Shown: positions 41,368-51,223 of the stretch, in pieces
Layout of the letters: the number at the start of each line of letters is the position of its first letter
How positions within the stretch are numbered: position 1 is the first letter of the stretch
Assembly (NCBI GenBank): GCA_021323635.1
Contig: JAJPKQ010000017.1
Span: 62,001 to 126,000, forward strand
Reading direction: 5' to 3'
From: a bacterium
GTDB lineage: Bacteria > Actinomycetota > Thermoleophilia > Solirubrobacterales > Solirubrobacteraceae
DNA: 64,000 bases
Position numbers and translations under genes: made by a program
Notes under the pieces: model-generated
Database searches by the model: none
The model's input: only the letters and a program-made list of their open reading frames with translations
Told to the model about the DNA's origin: nothing

Positions 41368-42828
41368 TCAGTCGACGGTGCCTGACGCCTGCAGCGCCGG
41401 CGCGGATGGTTCAGCGCTCAAGGTGCTTCGCAGAGTCATGCGCGGCAGCACGATCAGGCTCGCCACCGCGCTGCACCCGGCGAGCGCCGCGATCACGATC
41501 CAGCTCGTCCGGAAGGTACCGAGGCCTGCGTGCACGCCGCTTGACCCACCGAGGATCGCCACCACCACGGCCACGCCCACAGCGGTGCCGATCTGGCGCA
41601 GCATGTTGATGACGCCTGCGCCCGTGGCGTAGGACTGCGGCGGCAGCGGCCCGGTTGCGGCGGCGAGGAAGGTCGGCAGCGAGAGGCCGAAGCCCGCGCC
41701 GACCAGCAGCATCCCGCCCAACATCGCCGCTGGATAGTCGGGGTGTGGCCCGATCGCAAGCACCCACCAGAGCACGCCCAGACCAAACACACCGGCGCCG
41801 AGTGCGCTTGCCACGCCGGCGCCAAGGCGAGCGATCGCCCGGCCCACGAGCAACCCCGCGACGATCGGCACCATCAGCGCGCCAGGCGCGATCGCAAGGC
41901 CGGTTGTCAGGGCCGAGTAGTGCCATGCGCCCTCCACCCACAGCACCATCGAGAGCAGCATGCCGCCGAAGGACATCATCAGGATCGTCGCGGCCGCCGC
42001 CACGCCCGAGAAGGCGCGTGAGCGGAACAGCCCCGGCTCCACCAGCGGATTGCGATGGCGCAGGCAGTGCAGCACGAAGCTGGCGAGCGCGAGCGCGGCG
42101 CCGGCAAGCACAGCGACGGTGGCGGTGGACCCCCAGCCCCAGCTGCCGCCCTGGACGATGCCGAGCGTCAGCGCCGCCGCCCCGCCTGTCACAAGCACCG
42201 CGCCGAGGGCATCGGGGCGCGGCCCGGCATCGCGCTTTGAGCCGGGCAGCAAGCGGATGCCGAGCAGCAGCGTGATCAGGCCGATCGGAACATTGATGAA
42301 GAAGATCGCGCGCCAGCTCACGGTGACGAGCAGCCCGCCGATCACCGGCCCGACTGCGGCGCCGACCCCCACCGCAGCTGTCCAGGTGCGCACGGCAGCC
42401 TCCCTGCGATCGGGCGGCGCAAACGCCAGGATCAGCCCGAGCGAGCCCGAGGAGAGGAGCGCCGCGCCGGCGCCCTGGATTACACGGTAGGCGACAAGCG
42501 CAGGCACGCTAGAGGCCGCGCCGCAAGCCGCCGAGGCGGAGACGAAGAGCGCTGCGCCAAGCAGGAAGACCCGCTTGTGCCCTTCATTGTCGGCGAGCCT
42601 GCCGCCGAGCACAAGCAGAGCGGCGTAGACGATGGTGTAGGCGTTGATCACCCAGGAGAGACCCCCCAGCGCACGCGCGCCGAAGTCGCGCGCCATGTAG
42701 GGCAGCGCCACATTGACGACAAAAAGGTCGACGCTGACCAGGAACATGCCCGCGCACAGCAGCGCCAGCACGATGCCCAGGCGCACCTCTGCGTGTCCGA
42801 CTTCAAGCTCTTGAGTGGAGGTCCCCAT
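41368..42828 (-). CDS. MFS exporter (DHA2/EmrB type), end of the PKS operon
   Basis: A 486-residue 14-TM drug:H+ antiporter-type transporter: GMFLVSVDLFVVNVALPYMA, GGRLADNEGHKRVFLLGAAL (motif A), YRVIQGAGAALLSSGSLGLI, and the motif-C stretch GVGAAVGPVIGGLL. The ATG used is 13 bases after the polyketide synthase stop; a longer frame start would overlap the synthase by 32 bases. The tight spacing makes it the second gene of the PKS operon, so export of the polyketide product is the likely job. The ASST fusion partner of the other DHA2 protein is absent here. Confidence 0.88.
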   Translation of the reverse strand: MGTSTQELEVGHAEVRLGIVLALLCAGMFLVSVDLFVVNVALPYMARDFGARALGGLSWVINAYTIVYAALLVLGGRLADNEGHKRVFLLGAALFVSASAACGAASSVPALVAYRVIQGAGAALLSSGSLGLILAFAPPDRREAAVRTWTAAVGVGAAVGPVIGGLLVTVSWRAIFFINVPIGLITLLLGIRLLPGSKRDAGPRPDALGAVLVTGGAAALTLGIVQGGSWGWGSTATVAVLAGAALALASFVLHCLRHRNPLVEPGLFRSRAFSGVAAAATILMMSFGGMLLSMVLWVEGAWHYSALTTGLAIAPGALMVPIVAGLLVGRAIARLGAGVASALGAGVFGLGVLWWVLAIGPHPDYPAAMLGGMLLVGAGFGLSLPTFLAAATGPLPPQSYATGAGVINMLRQIGTAVGVAVVVAILGGSSGVHAGLGTFRTSWIVIAALAGCSAVASLIVLPRMTLRSTLSAEPSAPALQASGTVD

Positions 42829-42841
42829 CGCTGCCGAGCCG

Positions 42842-45800
42842 TTAGAGACCTGACTGTAGCGAGCGCGCGGCAACGGGCGCGCTCGTGCGCGCCGGCGGGC
42901 TGCCGTTGGCGGCTGCGAGTGCCTCGTCGGCGACCGTTCTGCGGATCCAGCTCTCGATCACAGCTGCGCTCTCCGGCGCGTGCTCCTCGATGATCGTGAA
43001 GTGATCGGCGCTCAGCGGCGCATCGCTCGGCGCTGAGCTGAAGGGCGCGCGCAGCAGCTGCGGGCCAGGCAGCGCCGCAAGCGCCTGCGTGGCGCGCAGG
43101 AAGAGCCCCGGCGCGCTGACGATGCCGGGCCGCCATTCGGAGGCAAGGCGCAGATAGGTGCCGAGCGCGATCAGCTCCGCGTCATCGATCTCCTGCGCCT
43201 CGCGGGAGCGATCGATGATCTCGATCAGCATTGCTGCGATCAGCTCCGCGCCATCCTCGCGCACCGCATAGGAGTCGATCATGATCACACCGGCAGGCCC
43301 GCCGCCCTGCGCCTCACAGCGCTCCGCAACCGCATGCGCGAGCGCGCCGCCGCTCGAATAGCCGAGCAGCACGTATGGCTCGCCGCCCGCTGCGGTGCGC
43401 ACCGCTGCGGCCAGGGCATCGACGGCGATCGCCCAGCTCGCGGGGGCGCGCTCCTCGATCAGCCGCCCGGGCAGCGTCAGGACGCTCAGCGGCCGCTGCC
43501 CCTCAAGGCTCCTGGCAAGGCGAGCGAACTGCTGCGCGCCGGAGCCTGGCATGAAGGAGGGAATGCAGATCAGCTGTGGCGCCGCGCCCGCTGAGGTCAG
43601 CTGCAGCGCCCGCTGCGACTCGGCCATTGTCTCGAAGACCGGCCGCAGGCGCGAGACCTCGAGCAGGGTCGAGACCAGCTCCGGCACCCGGCCGGCCTCG
43701 CGAGCGCCATCCAGCAGCGCGCGCAGCGCCGTCACCCGCTTGCTCGCGGCGCTGCGCCGCGGGTGGCCTTCCTCGATCTCAGCGCGCAGGTGGCCCGCAA
43801 GCGCGCGCAGCGGCCGGCCGAAGAAAAGGCGCATCGGCAGCCGCGCCCCGGTGCGCGCCTCCAGTCGATTACGCAGCTCCAGCGCATCGAGCGACTCGCC
43901 GCCCAGCTCGACAAGGTTGCGCTCGGCGCTGATCGCGCCGAAATCGAGGTCCAGAACCCTTGCAACCTCCTCGCTCACCAGCTGCAGGGCGATCTGCTCG
44001 CGGCCCTCCGGCGGCGCGGCAAGCATCCGCCTGCGCAGGGTGCCGGCGCGATCCACGGCTCTGCGCGGCGAAGTGATCAACCCGCGCAGCGGCGGTGCGA
44101 TCGCGTCAACCTGAGCGTTGGCGCGCAGCGCGCTCATGTCAAGGCGGATCGGCATGAGGAAGGGATCTCCCGCCGCCAGTGCCGCGTCAAGCAGGGCGAG
44201 GCCGCGCTCGGGCTCTAGCGCCAGCATCCCCAGACGCACGCGGATCTGCGCCTCCAGCTGTTCAAGGGCGTCCATGCGCGCCGCTTCCTCGGCGCCTTGA
44301 TCGCGCTGCCACAGCCCTGAGTCAACCCTCCAGAGCCCCCAGGCAAGCGACTGAGCGGGCAGCCCGCGAGCGCGCCGTGAGCAGGCAAGCGCATCGAGAA
44401 CGCAGTTGGCGGCAGCGTAGTTAGCCTGCCCGGCGCCGCCCAGGATCCCCACTGCCGAGGAGATCAGCACGAACGCCGACAGATCGCATCCGGCGGTCAG
44501 CCGATCGAGCGCGAGCGCCCCGTCCACCTTCGCGGCAAGCACCCGCTCGAGGCGATCGCGATCCAGCGCCTGGATCAGCGCGTCATCCATCACCCCGGCA
44601 GCGTGGATGACAGCCCTCAGCGGCCTGCTCGCCGGGATCTCCGCAAGGAGGCGCTCAAGCGCCGCCGCATCGCTCACATCACAGGCGACCACATGCGCCT
44701 TGCAGCCGCAGGCGGCAAGCTCGGCCTGAAGCTCCGGGGCCTCCTCTGCCGCCGGCCCGCGGCGACTGGCGAGCAGGAGGTGGCGAACGCCATGCGCACG
44801 CGCCAGGTGGCGGGCGAAGAGCATTCCAAGCTGCCCGGTGCCGCCCGTGATCAGCACGGTGCCGCCGCCGATGTCGGGCGTGGCATCGCCGTCCGGATCG
44901 ATGCGTGGCGCGAGCCGGGGGATGAGCAGCTCGCCGGCGCGAATCGCAAGCTGGGGCTCGTTTATGGCGATCGCCTGCAGCAGCGCGCGCCTGCTGCGCT
45001 CGCTCTCATCGACGTCCACAAGCGCGAAGCGCCCGGGCTGCTCGGATTGGGCGCTGCGGATAACCCCCCAGACGGCGACGCCAGCGAGGCTTGGCGCCTC
45101 CTGCTCGCGCGCTGCCACCGCGCCTCTTGTGAGCAGGAGCAGGCGCAGGCCCTGCAGGCGCTCGTCGGCAAGCCACGACTGCACAAGGGCGAGGGCGCGG
45201 TGGGCGGCCTTGTGTATGCCCGCAGCGGAGCGATCATCGCCCCCGACCTCCACGACCAGCGTCCGCGGCGCCCTGCCGTCGGCAAGCGCCGCCGCGAGAG
45301 CATCCAGGTCGCGATAGACAGATGCGCCAGGGAGGGCGCCCCGCCCCTCGCCCAGCACCCCCACCTCGCCGATCGCCGCTGGGCGCATGGCGGGCTCAGC
45401 CGCCACCCAGCGCAGGCCCAAGAGCAGCTCGCGCTCGGCGGCTCTCGCTGCATCGCGCAGCGCGCCCGCCTTCGGAGGGGCTGTCTCGATGCGCCGCACG
45501 GAGAGCACCGGCGTGTCGTCCTCGCCGCTCAGCGCCAGCGAGAGCGCCTCTCCCTCGCACGCCAGCGTGGCGCGCAGCCGCCCGCTGAGCACCGCATGTA
45601 GCCGCGCCCCGTGGAAGGCAAGCGGAAGGCGCAGCTTCCCGCCCGCGGGCGTTGCAGACTGCATAGAGGCGAGCGCAACGATCGCCTCCAGTAGCGCAGC
45701 ATCAAAGAGCGTGCCAAGCGCTATCTCGCCCTCGCCGGATTCAAGCTCCGCATACACGCTTGCCCCAAGCCGCAAGGCCGACTGCACGCGCTCAAGCGCC

Positions 45801-48800
45801 TCACCGAACGAGGCGCCAAGCTCCTCCAGGCGATCGTGCAGGTAGCCAAGCTCGATCCTCTCCGCTCCCATCGGCGGCCAGGGCGTGATGCCCTCCTGAC
45901 CCGGCGCCAAGCTCTGCCCCGGGAGGATGCTGCCGCCGGCAAGCCGCTTCCACTCCCCTCCCACCTCTCCTGGTCCAGACTCGGGGCGGGCGGCAATCAG
46001 CAGTGAGCGGCGCCCGTGCTTGTCGCGCTCACCGACGCTCACCTGCAGCTCGATCGCACCCTGCTCGGGGATCACCAACGGCGTCTCCAGCGCGAGCTGC
46101 TCGACCTCGGCACAACCCACCTCGCTGGCGGCTTGAAGCGCAATCTCCAGCAATGCGCCCGCCGGCAGCACCGGCACGTCGTGGACGGTGTGATCGGACA
46201 GCCATGGCTGACTCTGCAGCGAGAGGCGACCGGAGAGCAGCCACGCGTCGCGGTCGGCCAGGTTGACGCGTGCGCGAAGCAGCGGATGGGCAGCCCGCAG
46301 AGGGCCGGCCGTCTCCTGCTCGCTCTCCTGGACCGATGCCTCAAGCCAGTGGCGCTCGCGCTCGAAGGGGTAGGTCGGCAGGCCGACCAGCCGCGCCCCG
46401 CGCCCTGCAAACAGTGGCCTCCAATCGACTTCGACGCCCTCCGCAAAGGCCCGCGCAAGAGCGCTCGTGAAGGCTGCCTCGTCGCTCTGGCCGCGGCGCA
46501 GCGACCCGATCACCGCGACCTCCTCGCCAACGGCGCGCTCCTCGATCGTCTCCTGCATCGGCAGCGCGAGCACCGGCTGCGGGCTCATCTCGATCAGGAC
46601 CGAGCAGTGCGCATCGAGCAGCGCACGCGTTGCCTGCGCAAAGCGCACGGGCTCCCGCAGCGAGCGGTACCAATACTCTCCGTCAAGGCGCGCGGTGTCG
46701 ATGATCTGCGCATCGACGCAGGAGATGAAGGGGATCGTGCCCGGGCGCGGACGCAGCGAGGCCAGCGAGCCGATTAGCTGCTCGCGAACGCGCTCCACCG
46801 CAGGCGAGTGCGAGGCGTAGTCGACCGCGATGCGCCGTGCGGCGATCCCTTCGGCGGCACAGTGCGCAAGCAGCTGATCGAGCGCCCCATCCGCGCCGGA
46901 GACGACCGTCGCGCTCGCGCTGTTGATCGCAGCGATCGTGATCGAACCCTGCCAGCGGGCGATCAGCCGCTCGACCGGCTCGCTTCCTGCCGCAAGCGAG
47001 GCCATCCCGCCGCTGCCCGCAAGCGCGCGCAGCGCCTGGCTGCGCACTGCCACCAGGCATGCGGCGTCCTCAAGCGAGAGGCCACCCGCGATCTGGGCTG
47101 CGGCGATCTCGCCCTGCGAGTGACCGACCACAGCGGCAGGCTGGACGCCGTAGGAGCGCCAGAGCTCTGCCAGCGAGACCATCACCGCCCACAGCGCCGG
47201 CTGGACAACATCGACGCGCTCCAGCGGCGGCGCGCCCTCCATGCCGCGCAGGACATCCTCGAGCGACCACTCGACATGCGGCGAGAGCGCCTCCGCGCAG
47301 GCATGCACGTGCTGGGCAAAGATCGCCGAGGTCTCTAGCAGCTGGCGTGCCATTCCCTCCCACTGGCCGCCCTGTCCGCCGAAGACAAAAGCCACCTTCG
47401 CCGACTCGCGAGCGTGGCCGCGGAGAAGCTCGTCGGCGCTGCTCCCGGCGATCAGCGCGTCTAGACCCCGCAGCATCGCCGAGCGCTTGCCGCCGACGAT
47501 CGCAGCGCGGTGGGACATGCGCGCGCGGCCACGTGCGAGCGTGTAGGCCACGTCAAGGCCCTTCAGCCGCGTGTGGCGCTGCAGGTGCGCGCGCAGTCGC
47601 CGCGCCTGCTCTCTGAGCGCCGTCTCGCTCTTTGCGCTGAGCAGCCAGGGCGTTGTCGCCGGCGGCGCGCTGCGCGCACGCTTCTCAGCGCGCGGAGGCT
47701 CCTCCAGGATCACGTGCGCGTTGGTGCCGCTGATGCCAAAGGAGGAGACGCCCGCTCGGCGTACGCGCCGGGTGGCCGGCCACCTGCGCGCGTTGGTGAG
47801 CAGGGCCAGAGCGCCAGCCTGCCAGTCGACATGCGAGGAGGGCTCCTCGGCATGGAGCGTCGCGGGCAGCACCCCGGTCTGCATCGCCATCACCATCTTG
47901 ATCACGCCGGCGACGCCCGCTGCGGCCTGGGTGTGCCCGATGTTGCTCTTCACCGAGCCAACCCAGAGCGGGCGCCTGCGTCCGCGGCCGTAGGCTGAGA
48001 TCAGCGCACGGGCCTCGATCGGGTCGCCGAGCGGCGTGCCTGTGCCGTGCGCCTCGACAGCGTCGACGTCCTGCGGTCGCAGCCCGGCAGCGCTCAGCGC
48101 CGCTGTGATCACCTCAACCTGAGCGCTGCCGCTCGGCGCGCTGAAGCCGTTGCTCTTGCCATCCTGGTTGATCGCGCTGCCGCGCACCAGCGCCAGCACG
48201 CGGTGATCGTTGCGTTCGGCATCGCTCAGGCGCTCGAGCACCAGCAGCCCGACGCCCTCGGCGAAGCCAGCGCCGTCGGCGCTCGCCGCAAAGGGCTTGC
48301 AGCGCCCGTCGGCGGCAAGCGCGCCTTGACGCGAGAAGCCGGTGAAGATCGCCGGCGTTGAGAGGACGGTCACGCCGCCCGCGAGCGCCAGCGAGCAGTC
48401 GCCCGCCTGTAGCGCCCGGCAGGCCTCGTGCAGGGCAACGAGCGATGAGGAGCAGGCTGTGTCGATCGTGACCGCAGCGCCGCGCAGCCCAAGCGTGTAG
48501 GCGACGCGGCCCGAGACGGCGCTGGCGGCGGCACCGGTCAACAGCTGCGCCTCGAGCTCGCGCGCGCGCCGCGCGCCGAGCCTCATCACGTGATCGACCG
48601 AGCTGACGCCGACATACACTGCGCTTGCGCTGCCCGCCAGTGAGGTCGGGTCGATGCCGGCGTCCTCAAGCGCCTCCCAGGCGACTTCAAGCAGCTGCCT
48701 CTGCTGGGGGTCGATGGTGTCCGCCTGGCGCCCGCCGATACCAAAGAAGGCCCCGTCAAACCCGGCCGCATCCGCAAGGAAGCCGCCTTCGCGCGCGCGG

Positions 48801-51064
48801 CTTGCTCCGGCCTGCTCGGCTGCACCGGCAAAGAGGCGCTCAAGGTCCCAGCCCCGATCGCGCGGGAAGCCTGAGATCCCATCGCCGCCGCGCGCGACCA
48901 GGTCCCAGAGGCTCTCGGGAGAGTCCACGCCACCCGGGTAGCGACACGCCATGCCGACGATCGCCAGCGGCTCCGATGCCGATACACCGGCGGCGGAGCT
49001 CACCTGATGTTGATCAGAGGCGGCGCCCTCGAGGCACTCGCGCAGGTGCGCGATGAGGGCCTCAGGCGTTGGATGGTCAAAGCAGAGCGTCTCGGGCAGC
49101 TTGAGCCCGGTCCGCGCACCAAGCCGCACACTGAGCTCCACCGCGGCAGGAGACTCCAGGCCAAGCTCCCTGAAGGTGGTCGCGGTGGCGATCTCCTCCG
49201 CTGAGGGGTGGCCGAGCAGCGCCGCGAGCTCAGCCAGCACGACGCCGCGCAGGTGCTCGCTCGGCGCGCGGGCATGCACAGCCGCCGCCTGCGCGGGGAG
49301 GCGCGAGCGGGCGAGGATCGGCAGCGTCCCCGCCAAGAGCGCTGCGCGGGTCGCGGCGCGGCGGATCTTGCCGCTGCTGGTCTTGAGGATCGCCCCCCGC
49401 TCGATCAGCACAACCTCATCGAGCGCAAGGCCGACCGCCTGCGCAACGCCCGCGCGGACGCGCGCGAAGATCCCATCGCGTGCGCCCTCCTCGATCTCGC
49501 GCGCCAGCTCGGCGACGAGGATCACCTCCTGGCGACCGTCGCGGTCGACTTCGAAAGCTGCCAGGCAGCCTGCACGCAGATGCGAGTCGGCACGCGTCGC
49601 CGCCAGCTCGATGTCCTGCGGGAAGTAGTTGTCACCGCGCACGATGATCATGTCCTTGAGTCGGCCGAGCACATAGAGCTCGCCGTCCCGGAGCACCCCG
49701 AGGTCGCCGGTGCGCAAGAAGCGCATCCCTTCAGGATCATCAGCAAGGGTGGCCTCGAACGTCGCCCTGCTCTTCTCGGGGTTGCCCCAGTAGCCCGCTC
49801 CCACCGAGGGGCCGCTGAACCAGATCTCGCCCTGCTCGCCCTCTGGAAGTGCGCGCCTGGTCTGCGGATCGACGATCAGCAGCGTTGCGTCGGCATCAAC
49901 GGCGCCAACCGACACAGCCTTCTGGTCAGCGCTCTGATCGCGATCGCCTGCCCAGTCGCCGCCCTCGCCGCTGGCGTCCACCGGCGTGGCACGTTCGGAG
50001 AGCCTGCTCGTGCAGACCAGCAGTGTCGCCTCCGCCAGCCCATATGCCGGCATAAACGCTGAGCGCCTGAAGCCTGCGCGAGCAAAGTGGGCCGTGAAAC
50101 GTTCCATCGTCTCCAGGCGAATTGGTTCTGCGCCATTGATCGCGCAGCTCCACGCGGACAGGTCGAGTTCGGCGGCCTCGTCACTGGAGACCTTGCGCAC
50201 GCAGAGGTCATAGGCAAAGTTCGGACCGCCCGAATGCGTGCCGCGATAGTGACTGAGCGCTTCCAGCCACAGCAGCGGCCGCGCCAAAAAGGACAGCGGC
50301 GAAAGCACCGTCGATTCAATGCCGTATACGATGGTCGTGAGGATTGCGCCAGCAAGCCCCATGTCGTGGTAAGGGGGAAGCCAGACCACGCTGCGATCCT
50401 TGCTTCCGATCGAAAAGCGCTCCCTGATCGATGCCACGTTCGCAAGCAGCTGAGCGTGTGTCAGCATCACCCCAGCTGGGTCGCTGGTCGAGCCCGAGGT
50501 ATATTGCAGGAGCGCGAGATCCGCGGGCGCCGGCTCGTGCCGGTTGCGGGTTTCCCCAGCCCGCTTGAGGTCGTCGAGAAGCACCAACCCAGAATCGTTG
50601 TCTGAGCGCACAAGGAGCTCTTGCAGCGGCTCGCAGACCGTTGCCAGCGGAGTCGTGGTCAGGATCGTGCTCGAGCCGCTGTCGGCTATCACTCGGGCAA
50701 GTCGCTCATCGAGGCCGGCGCTGGTGGGCGGGTAGGCCGGCACGGCGATCACGCCCGCCTGGAAGCAGCCGAACAGACCCGCTATGTAGTCAAGTCCCGG
50801 CGGACAGAGCAGCAGCGCCCGCGCGCCGATGCCAGCCCGCTCGGCCAGGACGTCGGCGATCGATTGAGCCCGTTCGTGAAGCTGCGCCGCGGTTAGCGTG
50901 ACTACGGCTGAGTCGGCCAGCGAGCTGCCGCCCGGCTCGATGAAGCGCACAGCAAGCGAGCCTGGCCGCTCCTTGGCATTCCGAGCCAGCGTAGCGGATA
51001 GCGTTGCACCGCTCGGCGGCGTGGTTTGCGCAGCTTCCCTGCTCCCGTAACGTGAACGACTCAT
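42842..51064 (-). CDS. FAAL-ACP-KS-AT-DH-KR-ACP-TE type I polyketide synthase
   Basis: A 2740-residue megasynthase. FAAL (about 20-585; LLQYTSGSTSDPAGVMLTHA, no C-terminal ligase lid chemistry expected); ACP1 (Ser638 in LGLESPAA); KS (about 698-1120; Cys871 in DTACSSS, both His in EAHGTGTP and NIGHTQ); AT (about 1223-1530; GHSQGE Ser1316, with RVDVVQP and YASH, which point to methylmalonyl-CoA); DH (about 1590-1860; HTVHDVPVLP and FDAALLEA, both off-consensus); KR (about 2070-2260; TGGTGQLG, Tyr2216 in GQANYAAAN, MDD suggests a B-type); ACP2 (Ser2391); TE (Ser2570 in GYSSG). No ER. It should activate a fatty acid, extend it once with a methyl branch, reduce and release it. A start 21 codons upstream is possible, but a TATATT lies inside that extension. 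Confidence 0.93.
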   Translation of the reverse strand: MSRSRYGSREAAQTTPPSGATLSATLARNAKERPGSLAVRFIEPGGSSLADSAVVTLTAAQLHERAQSIADVLAERAGIGARALLLCPPGLDYIAGLFGCFQAGVIAVPAYPPTSAGLDERLARVIADSGSSTILTTTPLATVCEPLQELLVRSDNDSGLVLLDDLKRAGETRNRHEPAPADLALLQYTSGSTSDPAGVMLTHAQLLANVASIRERFSIGSKDRSVVWLPPYHDMGLAGAILTTIVYGIESTVLSPLSFLARPLLWLEALSHYRGTHSGGPNFAYDLCVRKVSSDEAAELDLSAWSCAINGAEPIRLETMERFTAHFARAGFRRSAFMPAYGLAEATLLVCTSRLSERATPVDASGEGGDWAGDRDQSADQKAVSVGAVDADATLLIVDPQTRRALPEGEQGEIWFSGPSVGAGYWGNPEKSRATFEATLADDPEGMRFLRTGDLGVLRDGELYVLGRLKDMIIVRGDNYFPQDIELAATRADSHLRAGCLAAFEVDRDGRQEVILVAELAREIEEGARDGIFARVRAGVAQAVGLALDEVVLIERGAILKTSSGKIRRAATRAALLAGTLPILARSRLPAQAAAVHARAPSEHLRGVVLAELAALLGHPSAEEIATATTFRELGLESPAAVELSVRLGARTGLKLPETLCFDHPTPEALIAHLRECLEGAASDQHQVSSAAGVSASEPLAIVGMACRYPGGVDSPESLWDLVARGGDGISGFPRDRGWDLERLFAGAAEQAGASRAREGGFLADAAGFDGAFFGIGGRQADTIDPQQRQLLEVAWEALEDAGIDPTSLAGSASAVYVGVSSVDHVMRLGARRARELEAQLLTGAAASAVSGRVAYTLGLRGAAVTIDTACSSSLVALHEACRALQAGDCSLALAGGVTVLSTPAIFTGFSRQGALAADGRCKPFAASADGAGFAEGVGLLVLERLSDAERNDHRVLALVRGSAINQDGKSNGFSAPSGSAQVEVITAALSAAGLRPQDVDAVEAHGTGTPLGDPIEARALISAYGRGRRRPLWVGSVKSNIGHTQAAAGVAGVIKMVMAMQTGVLPATLHAEEPSSHVDWQAGALALLTNARRWPATRRVRRAGVSSFGISGTNAHVILEEPPRAEKRARSAPPATTPWLLSAKSETALREQARRLRAHLQRHTRLKGLDVAYTLARGRARMSHRAAIVGGKRSAMLRGLDALIAGSSADELLRGHARESAKVAFVFGGQGGQWEGMARQLLETSAIFAQHVHACAEALSPHVEWSLEDVLRGMEGAPPLERVDVVQPALWAVMVSLAELWRSYGVQPAAVVGHSQGEIAAAQIAGGLSLEDAACLVAVRSQALRALAGSGGMASLAAGSEPVERLIARWQGSITIAAINSASATVVSGADGALDQLLAHCAAEGIAARRIAVDYASHSPAVERVREQLIGSLASLRPRPGTIPFISCVDAQIIDTARLDGEYWYRSLREPVRFAQATRALLDAHCSVLIEMSPQPVLALPMQETIEERAVGEEVAVIGSLRRGQSDEAAFTSALARAFAEGVEVDWRPLFAGRGARLVGLPTYPFERERHWLEASVQESEQETAGPLRAAHPLLRARVNLADRDAWLLSGRLSLQSQPWLSDHTVHDVPVLPAGALLEIALQAASEVGCAEVEQLALETPLVIPEQGAIELQVSVGERDKHGRRSLLIAARPESGPGEVGGEWKRLAGGSILPGQSLAPGQEGITPWPPMGAERIELGYLHDRLEELGASFGEALERVQSALRLGASVYAELESGEGEIALGTLFDAALLEAIVALASMQSATPAGGKLRLPLAFHGARLHAVLSGRLRATLACEGEALSLALSGEDDTPVLSVRRIETAPPKAGALRDAARAAERELLLGLRWVAAEPAMRPAAIGEVGVLGEGRGALPGASVYRDLDALAAALADGRAPRTLVVEVGGDDRSAAGIHKAAHRALALVQSWLADERLQGLRLLLLTRGAVAAREQEAPSLAGVAVWGVIRSAQSEQPGRFALVDVDESERSRRALLQAIAINEPQLAIRAGELLIPRLAPRIDPDGDATPDIGGGTVLITGGTGQLGMLFARHLARAHGVRHLLLASRRGPAAEEAPELQAELAACGCKAHVVACDVSDAAALERLLAEIPASRPLRAVIHAAGVMDDALIQALDRDRLERVLAAKVDGALALDRLTAGCDLSAFVLISSAVGILGGAGQANYAAANCVLDALACSRRARGLPAQSLAWGLWRVDSGLWQRDQGAEEAARMDALEQLEAQIRVRLGMLALEPERGLALLDAALAAGDPFLMPIRLDMSALRANAQVDAIAPPLRGLITSPRRAVDRAGTLRRRMLAAPPEGREQIALQLVSEEVARVLDLDFGAISAERNLVELGGESLDALELRNRLEARTGARLPMRLFFGRPLRALAGHLRAEIEEGHPRRSAASKRVTALRALLDGAREAGRVPELVSTLLEVSRLRPVFETMAESQRALQLTSAGAAPQLICIPSFMPGSGAQQFARLARSLEGQRPLSVLTLPGRLIEERAPASWAIAVDALAAAVRTAAGGEPYVLLGYSSGGALAHAVAERCEAQGGGPAGVIMIDSYAVREDGAELIAAMLIEIIDRSREAQEIDDAELIALGTYLRLASEWRPGIVSAPGLFLRATQALAALPGPQLLRAPFSSAPSDAPLSADHFTIIEEHAPESAAVIESWIRRTVADEALAAANGSPPARTSAPVAARSLQSGL

Positions 51065-51087
51065 GTGCGCCTGCCAGTACAGCGCTG

Positions 51088-51093
51088 AATATA
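51088..51093 (-). promoter_or_regulatory. Possible -10 of the PKS operon
   Basis: TATATT on the minus strand, 23 bases before the ATG used for the synthase. It is one of the few AT-rich hexamers in the area and would give a leader of about 16 bases. No clear -35 is visible. Confidence 0.35.
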
Positions 51094-51223
51094 CTGCTTG
51101 GCGCCTCGGCCGATCCTCCCGTCGCATCGTCCCAGATGCGGCCCGCGGTGCAAGCTGAGATCTGGTTGCCGGCTTGCGCCGATGGTGAATGTGTCTTTGC
51201 TCGGGCTTGGGGGCTGCCGATTC

